64,000 nucleotides of DNA, taken from the NCBI GenBank assembly GCA_021156175.1, contig JAJNBL010000007.1:1-64000 (forward strand). Direction: 5' to 3'. The position numbers and the translations under genes are program-made. Below the pieces are notes generated by a model, which ran no database searches, was not told the DNA's origin, and saw nothing but the letters and a program-made list of their open reading frames with translations. This DNA comes from Rickettsiales bacterium. Its GTDB lineage: Bacteria > Pseudomonadota > Alphaproteobacteria > Rickettsiales > JAJNBL01. This document shows, piece after piece, positions 45,283-55,171 of the stretch; the stretch's first letter is position 1; every line of letters starts with the position of its first letter.

Positions 45283-46194
45283 ATGTCCAAATTACGCGCC
45301 GAATTGGAAGTAGTCCTTAACAATATGGAAATTAATGAAGAAGTACGTTTGGAGCAGGTCAAGTCGTTCCTTCAAGACTTCGAAGAAGAAACGCTGAAAG
45401 ATGATTTATTTTCTTTTTTGGAACCGGTTGCTGAAAACGGCCGTCTTGAGGTATTGGAGTATCTGGTGAACTTGTTCAGAGAAATGGAACAAGAACCTGA
45501 AAATTGGAAAGAAGTGCTGAAAATTGGATATTCTGTTGTATTTTCTGCTGTGGCAGGAGGCCATCCTGAGGTGCTGAAATATTGGGTGAACCTCTATAAG
45601 GAAGTGGAGGAACAAGAACCTGGAATGTTGAAAGAAGTGATGAATGTTCTAAATGAGACTCAGCTGGAGGGTGAAATATATCCCTATACTATTAAGCTTG
45701 CGATAGCGATTGCGAGCGAAGCCGGATTTACCAAGGAAGAACTTAAGTCTGTGCTTGAGGCAATGTTTAGTCCAGAATCGACTGAAGGAATGCTTGCTTG
45801 CTTCGGAACCGAGGATACTAACGGAATCATAGAGGGTATTATCGCGCAGCAAGATGAAATCCTTCAAATGGCAGATGACAGGCTTGCGCAGTATAATCAA
45901 ATTAAAAAGACACAGCGGTTACTAACTGCTGTAGGCGAAAATGAAAGGTTGAGTATTCATACTTTTTTCCGTCCATCGGTAAACGATTCCCCCGTAAATG
46001 TATTACCATCGGAACTGCGCGCTGAAATCCTTTCCGATGCGCTTGGAATAGATAAGCGCATTATATTGAAATATGAAGCGGGTGATTTTGAAGCAATCAA
46101 ATCTGAAAGTAATTTAGTCAAAACCCTTTACCCTAACTGGCAGGAGCGGGTGGAACAAAGAAGGCAAGAACGAGCAGCAAGAGAACGGGAATAG
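45283..46194 (+). CDS. Unknown protein with repeat-like helices and F-box-like motif
   Basis: A protein of 303 aa, Glu-rich and helical. Residues 46-110 contain two similar helical units (ENGRLEVLEYLVNLFREM and AGGHPEVLKYWVNLYKEV), like diverged ankyrin repeats. Residues 240-252 (VLPSELRAEILSD) begin like an F-box (LPxELxxxIL), followed by a more diverged helix. The C-terminus is very charged (ERVEQRRQERAARERE). No signal peptide. ATG at 45283. Alone between ctrA and scoB, with a regulatory region shared with ctrA. The F-box reading is weak and needs profile support. Confidence 0.65.
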   Translation: MSKLRAELEVVLNNMEINEEVRLEQVKSFLQDFEEETLKDDLFSFLEPVAENGRLEVLEYLVNLFREMEQEPENWKEVLKIGYSVVFSAVAGGHPEVLKYWVNLYKEVEEQEPGMLKEVMNVLNETQLEGEIYPYTIKLAIAIASEAGFTKEELKSVLEAMFSPESTEGMLACFGTEDTNGIIEGIIAQQDEILQMADDRLAQYNQIKKTQRLLTAVGENERLSIHTFFRPSVNDSPVNVLPSELRAEILSDALGIDKRIILKYEAGDFEAIKSESNLVKTLYPNWQERVEQRRQERAARERE

Positions 46195-46232
46195 GAGTGA
46201 GCCTCCTATTACCTCCGTCATTGCAGGCAGCA

Positions 46233-46886
46233 TTAAGCCGCCGATTTTTTACCCAGCGCTACTGTAAAAGGAGCCTCGGTTTGTTTTCGGATTTCCTCAA
46301 CCGTAACATCCGGGGCATGGTCCACAAGCACCATACCTTGCGGGGTGATATCGAATACGCCAAGTTCTGTAATCACCCGATCCACGACTTTAGTGCCCGT
46401 CAGGGGTAAATTGCATTGTTTCACGAGCTTCGCTGAGCCATCTTTTGCCGAATGTGCCATTAGGACAACCACGCGCTTTACGCCCGCCACCAGGTCCATC
46501 GCCCCGCCCATGCCTTTGACCATTTTGCCAGGCACGGTCCAGTTCGCCAGATCCCCTTGTTCTGAGACCTGTAGCGCGCCGAGGATCGTTAAATCAATAT
46601 GTCCGCCCCGGATCATTCCAAAAGAGTAAGCACTATCGAAATAGGCGCTCTCAGGCAGTTCCGTGATCGTCTGCTTGCCGGCGTTAATAAGATCGGGATC
46701 GACTTGCTCTTCCGTAGGGAAAGGACCCATGCCGAGCATCCCGTTTTCGCTTTGCAGCGTCACATGGATATCGTCGCGGATAAAGTTCGCCACTTGGGTG
46801 GGCATGCCAATACCGAGATTGACGTAAAACCCGTCTTTAAATTCCCGTTCGGCGATTCTGCACATATCATCTTGTGTCCAGGGCAT
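46233..46886 (-). CDS. scoB: Succinyl-CoA:3-ketoacid CoA-transferase subunit B
   Basis: 217 aa. The beta subunit carries the catalytic glutamate E47 in SENGMLGMGP. GIGMPTQVANFI at about 25-36 and GGAMDLVAGVKRVVVLMAHS are further family signatures. Together with ScoA it transfers CoA from succinyl-CoA to acetoacetate (ketone body use), linking beta-oxidation products to the TCA cycle. It starts at the ATG at 46886, 29 nt after scoA. Confidence 0.94.
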   Translation of the reverse strand: MPWTQDDMCRIAEREFKDGFYVNLGIGMPTQVANFIRDDIHVTLQSENGMLGMGPFPTEEQVDPDLINAGKQTITELPESAYFDSAYSFGMIRGGHIDLTILGALQVSEQGDLANWTVPGKMVKGMGGAMDLVAGVKRVVVLMAHSAKDGSAKLVKQCNLPLTGTKVVDRVITELGVFDITPQGMVLVDHAPDVTVEEIRKQTEAPFTVALGKKSAA

Positions 46887-46915
46887 AATGTTCTCCTTTG
46901 TCTAATATCTAGTAT

Positions 46916-47620
46916 CTACGCTGCTTTGCACAAGGTACGCTGTTCAATGCGTTTCTCATAATTGCTGCCTTGGAAGATTCGCTTCACGAAAATTCCTGGC
47001 GTATGAATCATATCCGGCTCTAACTCTCCCACCTCCACAAGCTCCTCGACTTCTGCAATGGTCACGCGCGCCGCGGTCGCGATAATCGGATTGAAGTTCC
47101 GTGCGGTTTTGCGGAAAACCAGGTTACCAGATTTATCACCCTTCCAAGCTTTCACAATCGCGATATCGCCGAACAATCCCCGTTCCATGACGTAATGTTC
47201 GCCATTAAATTCGCGGACTTCCTTCCCTTCCGCAACGACTGTTCCCACGCCTGTTTTTGTATAGAATGCTGGAATGCCCGCACCGCCTGCGCGGATGCGT
47301 TCCGCTAAGGTTCCTTGCGGATTGAGCTCAAGCTCGAGTTCGCCATTTAAATATTGCTGCTCAAATGTTTTATTTTCACCCACATAGGAGGAGATCATCT
47401 TCTTGATCTGGCGGGTTTTAAGCATAATTCCAAGTCCAAAATCATCGACACCGCAATTGTTGCTGACCACCGTAATGCCTTTCACACCAGAATCGCGAAT
47501 TGCCGTAATACAATTCTCAGGAATCCCGCAAAGCCCGAAGCCTCCGGCCATTAGCATGATATTATCCTGCAATAACCCTTTTAGTGCTTCGTTCGCATTC
47601 TTATATACTTTCCCTGTCAC
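46916..47620 (-). CDS. scoA: Succinyl-CoA:3-ketoacid CoA-transferase subunit A
   Basis: About 234 aa. The CoA-binding loop [13 protein letters not shown] is near residue 26, then [18 protein letters not shown] and [15 protein letters not shown]. The frame opens with GTG at 47626, but that codon touches the AAGGAGA ribosome-binding site; the GTG at 47620 lies 6 nt after it and is preferred. First gene of scoA-scoB. A neighbour in function to the beta-oxidation cluster at 25-32 kb. Confidence 0.94.
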   Translation of the reverse strand: MTGKVYKNANEALKGLLQDNIMLMAGGFGLCGIPENCITAIRDSGVKGITVVSNNCGVDDFGLGIMLKTRQIKKMISSYVGENKTFEQQYLNGELELELNPQGTLAERIRAGGAGIPAFYTKTGVGTVVAEGKEVREFNGEHYVMERGLFGDIAIVKAWKGDKSGNLVFRKTARNFNPIIATAARVTIAEVEELVEVGELEPDMIHTPGIFVKRIFQGSNYEKRIEQRTLCKAA

Positions 47621-47783
47621 GCTCACTCTCCTTCGTACAAGTTCATAATGTTACCCATTAGTCTTTAAGGATAAGTGCATTATCTGTAAAGGGGAAACTG
47701 GAGAAGTATCAAAATCATGGCACGATGATTTCCTTTACAATCCGTTGGGATTTTGCTGGGAAGGATCTATTATAAACGGGAGA

Positions 47784-48881
47784 TTATTTCCTTGGTTCGC
47801 TGCTTTTCTGAGGACTCTTGGCCGTGCTGGCCTCTGGACTTTTACTGCTACTTAAATCTTCGGGTTTAGAACTGGATTGCATTCCAACTCCTTTCAGGGA
47901 CTCTCCTAACTTCTTTGCCGCTGAGGTGATATCCTTGCCTGCGTCTTGTCCCTTATGCTTTTCTCTTAGCTTAATAAGTTCCTCTGAGCCAAAAGAGGAA
48001 GACCTGTCTGTTTTGTTTTGCTTGAATTCAGAACGTTTCTCTAATGCGGACGCTGATTTTCGGGCATTATCCCCTTTTTCTTCAGCGCCCATCGCCTCTG
48101 TGGTGCCTTTCTCTCCTGGTGTATTATGCCGCCCCCGAAGCTCAGCAATTTTTTCTGGATCAAGAGAGCTGACGCGCTCCCGTTTAGCAAGCTGCAGAAA
48201 TTCAGGACGTGCAGCCGATAGTGATTTTCGGTGAGAATCTCCATCCTTCTCCAGCATGGCGGCTTTTTCTTTTTGAGTAGCTTTCTCAAGGGTTTCGGTT
48301 GCCCCTTTTTGAAGAGCAGGAGCCTCTTTATCCATACGCTCCCGCATTCCATCGATCATCGATGCAACCCTCTCTGAAGGAGCCGGTTTTGCAATGACCG
48401 TATCATTTAACGCTTGTACCTGTGCAAGTGTAGAACCCCTATTCTCAAGCGCATTTAACGCACCTTGGGCAGAGTTTTTTTGTTCTGTGGGGGATCTATT
48501 AGGCAGTGGTTTTGCAAGTTCGGAAAGATTGGCTGTCCACCCTTGAACGACCAGGCCTCCTACCATTTTTTCTTTTCCTGCTATTGCGGGGTTTTGTAGA
48601 TAGAATTGCATCTGGTTATTGAATTGCACCGCACTGAGTGCAGACAGCATTTCCACGCCCTTTCCCTGAAATTCCTCTTTGGCCCCGAGGTTTGTGGTAA
48701 GGTGTTCCTTAAATGAGTTGATATCGGTAACGCCACGTGCTTTCGCATCATCTTTTAACGTGGCATTCCCTGTTTCAGGGTTAACTTTGTAGAATTCGTT
48801 ATATTTCTCATAAACGGCTTTAAGCAATGCGGTATTCACTTCTGGCTGCTTAAGGGCATCGCTTCCTGAATCTTTGCTCAT
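47784..48881 (-). CDS. Unknown Lys/Ser/Glu-rich protein with internal repeat, putative effector
   Basis: 365 aa from the ATG at 48881, preceded by AGGGGG; the frame extends to a TTG at 48896. The N-terminal 150 residues look globular. Residues from about 185 are helical and charged and include a duplicated unit: DSHRKSLSAARPEFLQLAKR with DPEKIAELRGRH, and DNARKSASALEKRSEFKQNK with GSEELIKLREKH. The last 35 residues are Ser/Lys/Pro-rich (SSSKSPEASTAKSPQKSSEP). No signal peptide and no known family. The style is that of a secreted effector, but nothing proves it. Confidence 0.6.
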   Translation of the reverse strand: MSKDSGSDALKQPEVNTALLKAVYEKYNEFYKVNPETGNATLKDDAKARGVTDINSFKEHLTTNLGAKEEFQGKGVEMLSALSAVQFNNQMQFYLQNPAIAGKEKMVGGLVVQGWTANLSELAKPLPNRSPTEQKNSAQGALNALENRGSTLAQVQALNDTVIAKPAPSERVASMIDGMRERMDKEAPALQKGATETLEKATQKEKAAMLEKDGDSHRKSLSAARPEFLQLAKRERVSSLDPEKIAELRGRHNTPGEKGTTEAMGAEEKGDNARKSASALEKRSEFKQNKTDRSSSFGSEELIKLREKHKGQDAGKDITSAAKKLGESLKGVGMQSSSKPEDLSSSKSPEASTAKSPQKSSEPRK

Positions 48882-49090
48882 ACCGTGCCCCCTCAAACCA
48901 CAGGCATTCTTGTCGATACTATCTTTGAGTATACTACGGATTGGTAAATAAAATAATACATTGGAAGGGGTTTGTCTTGATTTTGACGCTAAGATTCGGT
49001 AGAATCCCCCCTCATTTAGGGAAGTTTAGTCCACTTTGAGTTGCAATTTCCCCTCATTTTTTCGTATCTATTGCCACACGGGAGAAATAC

Positions 49091-50107
49091 ATGGCAAAAG
49101 AATCTTTCAGGAACGATGAAGTATCAGGAAGCGATGAAGAGGCGGCGGTAGAAGCTGCTCAGCGCCTTGGCTATACCCAAGAAGAACTCGAACTGCTTGC
49201 AGAACTCCGCATTGCTCTAGATCATGATTTTGGGGATGTAGATTTCTCCTTACATGTTGCAAGCCCTGAGCCAGATCTCTCCGATTTTCCAGCATTGGAA
49301 AATATGACAGAAGACGAAGCAAAGGAACGGCTATCCCGCATGAGACCTCTTCTCAATTACTGTAACAAAAAAGGGAAAATGGTATCTAATAGGATCCAGA
49401 ATCTGCAAATAGACGATAACGTTGTCATTCTCTTATGCCGTGCCATCACGCAATACCCAGAATGCACTTTCCGAACCCTTGATCTTAGCAATACAGGTAT
49501 AGGCAATAGGGGAGCGCAGGCCATTGCAGTACTGCTTACCCGTTATTTCGGGCTTGAGAGTGTTATATTGGATAATAACTGTATCGCAGAAGAGGGAGCG
49601 CGCGCGCTCGAAAAGGGGCTAAGAAGCACCTCCTGGCTAAGAGAGTTGAGCCTTACGAATCAATATGCTCATGCTCCGGTAACGGCAGCAACACAAGCCC
49701 TTATCAATACTAACCTGGAATATAACAGAAAATATGTTTCGGCCTTCGGGGTGGTGCAGGCGGTATGCAAGGAAACGTTGCCCGTTGCTACCAACGGGCT
49801 ATTTGCCGCCGTGCCCAATCTTCCACCAGAAATCTGGGAGAAAATAATTACAGACCGCCTAAAAATCGCATGGAATAAGAAAAATCAAGAATTACCTTAT
49901 GTCCAGGAAGTATTGGAAGGCTATGCGCGCGACATATGGAGTGAATGGACGCAACAAAAACGGGGTATCAAAGAAACCCGAAGAGAATACTTAAGAGAAC
50001 GCTTAACCGATGCACTTGATCTGGAAAGTCCAAAGCCCCAAAAAGGTTGGCAGGGGCGGTTAGAAGAAGAGGCCAATAAACCCCGCAGGCTATCGCTCAC
50101 CATCTAA
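49091..50107 (+). CDS. LRR (RNI-like) protein with F-box-like motif
   Basis: 338 aa. Residues about 105-195 hold ribonuclease-inhibitor type leucine-rich repeats (FRTLDLSNTGIGNRGAQAIA, LESVILDNNCIAEEGARALE, LRELSLTN). Residues 243-257 (NLPPEIWEKIITDRL) have the start of an F-box. LRR plus F-box is the architecture of many eukaryotic ubiquitin-ligase adaptors and some Legionella effectors, though usually with the F-box first. ATG at 49091 with GGGAG upstream. Plus-strand gene, followed by the DUF2336 gene 83 bp later. Confidence 0.7.
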   Translation: MAKESFRNDEVSGSDEEAAVEAAQRLGYTQEELELLAELRIALDHDFGDVDFSLHVASPEPDLSDFPALENMTEDEAKERLSRMRPLLNYCNKKGKMVSNRIQNLQIDDNVVILLCRAITQYPECTFRTLDLSNTGIGNRGAQAIAVLLTRYFGLESVILDNNCIAEEGARALEKGLRSTSWLRELSLTNQYAHAPVTAATQALINTNLEYNRKYVSAFGVVQAVCKETLPVATNGLFAAVPNLPPEIWEKIITDRLKIAWNKKNQELPYVQEVLEGYARDIWSEWTQQKRGIKETRREYLRERLTDALDLESPKPQKGWQGRLEEEANKPRRLSLTI

Positions 50108-50190
50108 TCCCCTTAATCCCTTCTTAATCAAGCTTGGCGATAATAACGAGAGGTTGAAATCTGTATAAGGTTTGATAAACGGTATCGGCT

Positions 50191-51318
50191 ATGTCCTCAT
50201 TATATGAAGATATGAAGGCGCTTCGGGATAGTCCGCATTCCCAGACGCGCGTCGATATTGCCAAGAAAATCTCCGATTTTTTCAATAGCGGTTTTTTCGA
50301 TCGGAATGAAGAACGTCTTTCCACCGAAATTTTACGGCTGCTTGCAAAAGATACGGAAACGCGCATCCGCATGATACTGGCCGAAAATCTAAAAACAAAT
50401 GCCAGGATGCCTCATGATATCGCACTGACACTTGCAGAGGATATTGAGGAAGTCTCAACGCCCATCCTTGAGTTCTCGAAGGTACTTACCGAAGACGACC
50501 TTATGGCGGTGATTAAGAGTACGGAAGAAATCCGTCGTCTGCTCGCGATTGCCAGTCGAGAACATGTGACCGAAAATATCAGTATGGCATTGATCGAGAA
50601 AGAGCAGGAAGCCGTTACGCACCGCATCATTAAGAATAAAGGTGCGGAAATTCCGAAGCAAGGTTACGAGAAAATCATCGATGACTTTTCGACAAATGAA
50701 AAGATGATGGAAACGCTGGTGCATTTTGGCAAGCTGCCCATTTCGATTTCTGAACGGTTGATTGATATGGTGTCGGACTCGCTGAAAAAAGAGTTGGAGC
50801 TTAAATATCATTTAAGTACACAAGATATTGACGATATCGTCCTTGATACGAAGGAAGATTCGCTGCTGGAGATGTTGGCCTCCGAGAAAGGAACATTAGA
50901 AGCGCAGGAGCTCGTAAAGCAGTTGGAGCGTTCCCATAAGCTGACCAATTCGATTGTCCTTCGGGCCTTGTGCCGTGGGCATTTGGATTTCTTTGAAGCG
51001 GGGATTGCAAAGCTTGCGGGGATTCCTGCCACCAACGCCCATCAACTCTTGCGCAGTGGTGCGAATAAGGCATTTGAGGCCCTCTATAAGAAGGCTGGCA
51101 TTCCGGATAATACCGGGCATGCTATGTTCCAGGTCTTGGCGCTTGTCATCGAAGAAGAAAAGAACGGCACGTTGCGCGGGGAAGGTTATGTGGAGCGTAT
51201 GACAGAGAGGCTCCACGACGAACATCATAATGATGAAACCGCGCCCGTAATGCAATATGTGATCGCACTCATCAAAGGTGCGAAGAAATCCCTTCATAAA
51301 GACGTCCAAGTTGGGTAG
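50191..51318 (+). CDS. DUF2336 family protein
   Basis: 375 aa, an alphaproteobacterial family of HEAT-like helical repeats. The start (MSSLYEDMKALRDSPHSQTR) and the repeated pattern of TEILRLLAKDTETRIRMILA, LAEDIEEVSTPILEFSKVL, and LLAIASREHVTENISMALIE match the DUF2336 style. The function is unknown; some members are near cell-cycle or signalling genes. ATG at 50191. It ends 96 nt before terC. Confidence 0.82.
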   Translation: MSSLYEDMKALRDSPHSQTRVDIAKKISDFFNSGFFDRNEERLSTEILRLLAKDTETRIRMILAENLKTNARMPHDIALTLAEDIEEVSTPILEFSKVLTEDDLMAVIKSTEEIRRLLAIASREHVTENISMALIEKEQEAVTHRIIKNKGAEIPKQGYEKIIDDFSTNEKMMETLVHFGKLPISISERLIDMVSDSLKKELELKYHLSTQDIDDIVLDTKEDSLLEMLASEKGTLEAQELVKQLERSHKLTNSIVLRALCRGHLDFFEAGIAKLAGIPATNAHQLLRSGANKAFEALYKKAGIPDNTGHAMFQVLALVIEEEKNGTLRGEGYVERMTERLHDEHHNDETAPVMQYVIALIKGAKKSLHKDVQVG

Positions 51319-51414
51319 CCATACTTTTGTACCCACTATTGTGAGTTGCTATTGCTATCGGTTTCTCTATAATCCCTTTTCGTAATTATTGGATGTTTGG
51401 AGCAGTTTGAAGCA

Positions 51415-52191
51415 ATGGAAGCATTTTTTACTCTTGATGCCTTGTTTGGATTCCTTACCTTAAGTATGCTGGAGATCGTACTCGGGATTGATAATCTCAT
51501 TTTCATTGCGCTGGTCGTTCAAAATATCCCACAGACTTACCGTAAAAAAGCCCGAATGATCGGTTTGGTGCTGGCACTCCTGATGCGGGTGCTGATGTTG
51601 CTGGGACTCTCTTGGATTATGTCGTTGACTGAGCCAATCATGGAAGTCAGTGGCTTTGCCCTTTCGTTTAAGGATATCCTCCTCCTGGTGGGGGGCCTGT
51701 TCTTGATTGGCAAGAGCACGATGGAAATCCACGCAGATCTTGAAGCGCGAGAAGAAAAAGGGGAGAAAAAGGTTAATGTTCGTGGGGGATTTGCGGCTGC
51801 GATTGCCCAGATCGTGCTGATCGATATCGTATTCTCTTTTGATTCCGTTATTACCGCGGTAGGGATGACGAACAATATTCCTGTAATCATCGGTGCGATG
51901 GTGGTGGCGATGCTGGTGATGCTAGTGGCATCGGGCTATATCTCTACCTTCTTGGAGAAACATCCTACTTTCAAAGTGCTGGCGCTTAGCTTTATCTTAT
52001 TGATAGGGGTGTTGCTGTTAGCAGAGGGTATGCATTTCCATGTTCCGCGTGGCTATATCTATTTTGCCTTTGCTTTCTCTATTTTTGTGGAAGCGGTTAA
52101 TACGCTCGCAAGAATGCGCCGTGAAGGCAATGGAAAGAGCAAGCCCAAGGCTGCTGCCAAACCAAAAGCAAAAGCTAAAGCTAAAAAGTAA
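51415..52191 (+). CDS. TerC-family integral membrane protein
   Basis: About 258 aa. The family core LTLSMLEIVLGIDNLIFIAL (first acidic membrane motif) and IDIVFSFDSVITAVGM (second) are visible, with seven or so membrane helices. TerC/Alx proteins export Mn2+ or assist metal loading of exported enzymes. The tail is Lys/Ala-rich (PKAAAKPKAKAKAKK). An upstream TTG at 51397 would add six residues; the ATG at 51415 gives the standard N-terminus. A hairpin at 52237-52262 follows. Confidence 0.9.
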   Translation: MEAFFTLDALFGFLTLSMLEIVLGIDNLIFIALVVQNIPQTYRKKARMIGLVLALLMRVLMLLGLSWIMSLTEPIMEVSGFALSFKDILLLVGGLFLIGKSTMEIHADLEAREEKGEKKVNVRGGFAAAIAQIVLIDIVFSFDSVITAVGMTNNIPVIIGAMVVAMLVMLVASGYISTFLEKHPTFKVLALSFILLIGVLLLAEGMHFHVPRGYIYFAFAFSIFVEAVNTLARMRREGNGKSKPKAAAKPKAKAKAKK

Positions 52192-52236
52192 GCGTAGCAG
52201 AGTCTTCTGCTGCAAAAGCTTTACTTTCTCTCGATA

Positions 52237-52262
52237 GGATCTGTTCCTCCAGGAGCAGATCC
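52237..52262 (+). terminator. Probable terminator after terC
   Basis: GGATCTGTTCCT (52237-52248) pairs with AGGAGCAGATCC (52251-52262) with a CC loop and one mismatch. The downstream tract is only moderately T-rich. The remainder of 52192-52427 contains no other recognised feature. Confidence 0.6.
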
Positions 52263-52427
52263 TAATATCCTCTTTATTTCTTATAGCGTATCAATGTACA
52301 GTTAGGATGGTAGAGCAAGACTCTTGTTCTGGTTGTATAAATGTTTGCTTAATCGTCATGGTTGTTTAACAAGCCTCAATTTTGTGGTAGTTAACTATAT
52401 CGATGCAATGCACGGAAGAAAGGCGCT

Positions 52428-55049
52428 ATGAGTAAGAGGAAGAATACCAAATCCTTCCGGGAAAATTTAAACCAGAAGCAGGCTCGAAAAGAGCAAGCGC
52501 TGGCCGTGCGCTATAACGATCTCCACATGCCTCCGAATGCGGTAAAAGTGCTCGCTGCTGCACATATGCTTAAAGAGCTGGGAGATTACGATGATTACTA
52601 TGTGGAAAATTGGGAGTATCTACTCGAGCATATAGAATTACAGTTCCGTGGGCTTTATTCCAGTAAACCGCATCAAATGCTTGCTGTGGCTCCGGTATTT
52701 TTCCGGGGCAACTTGGTAGAAAACCAAGCCGCACCATTCATGTATTTTGAGGAGAGAAATACCCTTTATGAAAGGCTTCGGCCATTGATTAATGAGGTGC
52801 GACCGGGAAGCACTGATACTTCGGAAGAACTATTCACACCATTTTGGGAAGAATTGCATAACAGCACGAGTGACGATATAGGCGATTCAGATCTAGGCAA
52901 AGCCCTATACGCCTTTTTCAAAAAACCTAATTTATCCCAAATAGCAGCCCTTCAAGACGCTATTGAAAACGATCCTGATGTTTCAGACGAACAGAGAGAG
53001 CTGTTGCACAACATCGTGCACATTTCGGGCGTGAAGCTGATTGAAGCATCATTCCCCTTTGTAACGATGTGTGATGCCGAACAGAGTATAAATGATTTTC
53101 CACACATCACGCATTTTTTGCGGGATGTATTGCGGTATGGAATGATCTGTACCCATGCGGATATGACCTTTCTTACATTAATTCATTCAGGAAGGCCCTA
53201 TCACTATAGGGGAAAACTACAAGAGCATTCCTGTACGGAAACGACCTATCAAAAAGCGCTAAAAGAGCTGGATGAAGAAGTCTTGCAGCCAATCCACATG
53301 CTCTTGCATCGGGACATGCGCTTTTTCTTTAGCGCGCAGATGAGAGAAAAGATTACTGCTTTGCAAGAAAGAATGGCTGCGCTTAAAGCAGATAATGTAT
53401 CGTCACTGCAAGAGCGAAGGCAGGCGCTTAGTACGTTATATACGGATACGAGGACATTTTCAGAAGGTCAAATCCGTCCATTTATACGGGGAAAATACGG
53501 AGAAGTCCGGGTGCCTGTCGAGGCTGCCGAACAGATTGATTATTACCAGGATCAGCTTTCCGCAATAAAGGCCTATCGTCGGATTTATGAGATGTCTTTG
53601 GGTGAAGGATTAACTCAGCTCACGCGAAAGCAAGCAAAGGCTTTACTACAGCGTTTGGTAGAGAGTGAACATAATTATTTACCTCCAGAACACCCGGTTT
53701 CATTTGCTAACTGCATGCTCAATCCGGAGAAGGTAAGCCAGCTTAGCCGAGATGAGGCAATAGAATATCTCCGTGACCTGTTGAATGCGGGTGATGAACA
53801 GGGGGTCACTCCGGTTGCAATACTTCAAGCGTTCCACAAAAAAGCAACAGAGGAATTGCAGGGAAACGGCGATCCCACGCACAATGGTGGTATGAGTGGT
53901 CTTATCGAAACGCTGAAGCATCTCATGGAAGTAAGGCCCGGTGTGATCAACCCAAAGCTCCTGAAAACTGCAGAATCACTGAATAAAGAGATTCAAAGAG
54001 AGTACATCAAATCCTTAAATACCCTATACCAACAACAGTACCAACATCAGCACCAGCACCAGACCCGTGATAAACGTGCATCAGTGGATGCGCATATAGA
54101 CTTGGTAACCGAAGAAAATAAGGCACATGGCGGCCTGCTGAAAGGAAAATTTGTTGATTTATCCGGCATTGATTTAAGAGGAATCAATCTTTCAGGAATG
54201 GATATGAAACATGTAAACTGCGATATAGAGCAGTTAGCGGTAGCACGCCATGTGAGAGATATCATTGGGCTGACGGACAACGAAAAAATGCAGATAAAGC
54301 AGACTCGGAGAAAAATTAACAATGCTGCTGAATGGTTTGCCGGTCATGATATGATGGTAATGCCGTTGATGCTGCAAAGCATCGGCCAGCCGAACAATTT
54401 TCCGTACAGTAAGCCACGTGCAGAGGCTGTGTTGCAGGATATTAATGCGAACCATAAAGAGCTGTTGGAGCATTTTGCAAATTTCCAGGTGAGGGACATA
54501 GCCATCACCCTTATGAAAGTGATTACGGAGAAAGTCCGTAAAAACCGGAAAATAGGGCATCCAGACGATATTTATGCAGGGATAGGGGTGGTGATTACCC
54601 AGAATGCTAAAGGCCAGGTGCTATTAAACCCGATGACAAATCTTTCTCAAGGGAAAGCTACGCCTGCCTCAGAAGTAATCAACGGCCAAGTTGTCCTAAC
54701 TCATGTGAAGAACAAAAAAGGGAAGTGGGTATCGGTTGTAGGGATGTCACCAGAGGATGTGGGGCCGATGTTTAAGGGATTGGTCGGGACGACCTTGGAG
54801 ATCAAATTTCAACAAAATGGGATAAATTACCAAAAGACTTTCTACCGTCAATTGATTAATGCGCACGATATGGCCCTAGAAACATTTACCGATCTTAAGA
54901 ATACCGATCCATTGGTAATGTCCTTTGGAAAGGCGGTTTATAAGACCTTAGAAGAGTCTAGAATCCCCGATAGGAGCTCCTCTCATGTCGAAAAGCTGCA
55001 GCTAAGGGAAAAAAGGGACAAAAAAGCCCTCAGCCTACCGGTGCAGTAA
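52428..55049 (+). CDS. Giant paralogue 1: helical protein with pentapeptide-like strip and PDZ-like domain
   Basis: 873 aa, unknown family, first of three tandem homologues. The N-terminal about 550 residues are helical, with a conserved block DVLRYGMICTHADM and SCTETTYQKALKEL. At about 571-595 is a pentapeptide-repeat-like strip (DLSGIDLRGINLSGMDM). After the conserved IEQLAVARHV comes a helical stretch, and at about 714-820 a domain that reads like a PDZ domain (IYAGIGVVITQNAKGQVLLN, then WVSVVGMSPEDV and FKGLVGTTLEIKF). No signal peptide, so the PDZ is not likely periplasmic. ATG at 52428 with AAAGG upstream. Possibly a secreted effector. Confidence 0.75.
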   Translation: MSKRKNTKSFRENLNQKQARKEQALAVRYNDLHMPPNAVKVLAAAHMLKELGDYDDYYVENWEYLLEHIELQFRGLYSSKPHQMLAVAPVFFRGNLVENQAAPFMYFEERNTLYERLRPLINEVRPGSTDTSEELFTPFWEELHNSTSDDIGDSDLGKALYAFFKKPNLSQIAALQDAIENDPDVSDEQRELLHNIVHISGVKLIEASFPFVTMCDAEQSINDFPHITHFLRDVLRYGMICTHADMTFLTLIHSGRPYHYRGKLQEHSCTETTYQKALKELDEEVLQPIHMLLHRDMRFFFSAQMREKITALQERMAALKADNVSSLQERRQALSTLYTDTRTFSEGQIRPFIRGKYGEVRVPVEAAEQIDYYQDQLSAIKAYRRIYEMSLGEGLTQLTRKQAKALLQRLVESEHNYLPPEHPVSFANCMLNPEKVSQLSRDEAIEYLRDLLNAGDEQGVTPVAILQAFHKKATEELQGNGDPTHNGGMSGLIETLKHLMEVRPGVINPKLLKTAESLNKEIQREYIKSLNTLYQQQYQHQHQHQTRDKRASVDAHIDLVTEENKAHGGLLKGKFVDLSGIDLRGINLSGMDMKHVNCDIEQLAVARHVRDIIGLTDNEKMQIKQTRRKINNAAEWFAGHDMMVMPLMLQSIGQPNNFPYSKPRAEAVLQDINANHKELLEHFANFQVRDIAITLMKVITEKVRKNRKIGHPDDIYAGIGVVITQNAKGQVLLNPMTNLSQGKATPASEVINGQVVLTHVKNKKGKWVSVVGMSPEDVGPMFKGLVGTTLEIKFQQNGINYQKTFYRQLINAHDMALETFTDLKNTDPLVMSFGKAVYKTLEESRIPDRSSSHVEKLQLREKRDKKALSLPVQ

Positions 55050-55171
55050 TCCCTCAGCCCTTATATATTTACCTAAAGATGTATTACTGTGTTTATTTTT
55101 ACGCCATTCTGTGTTAAATACTTTACCTGGACTCAAGGGGGATAGGGATAGGTAGCACTAAGGTCGTCAGT

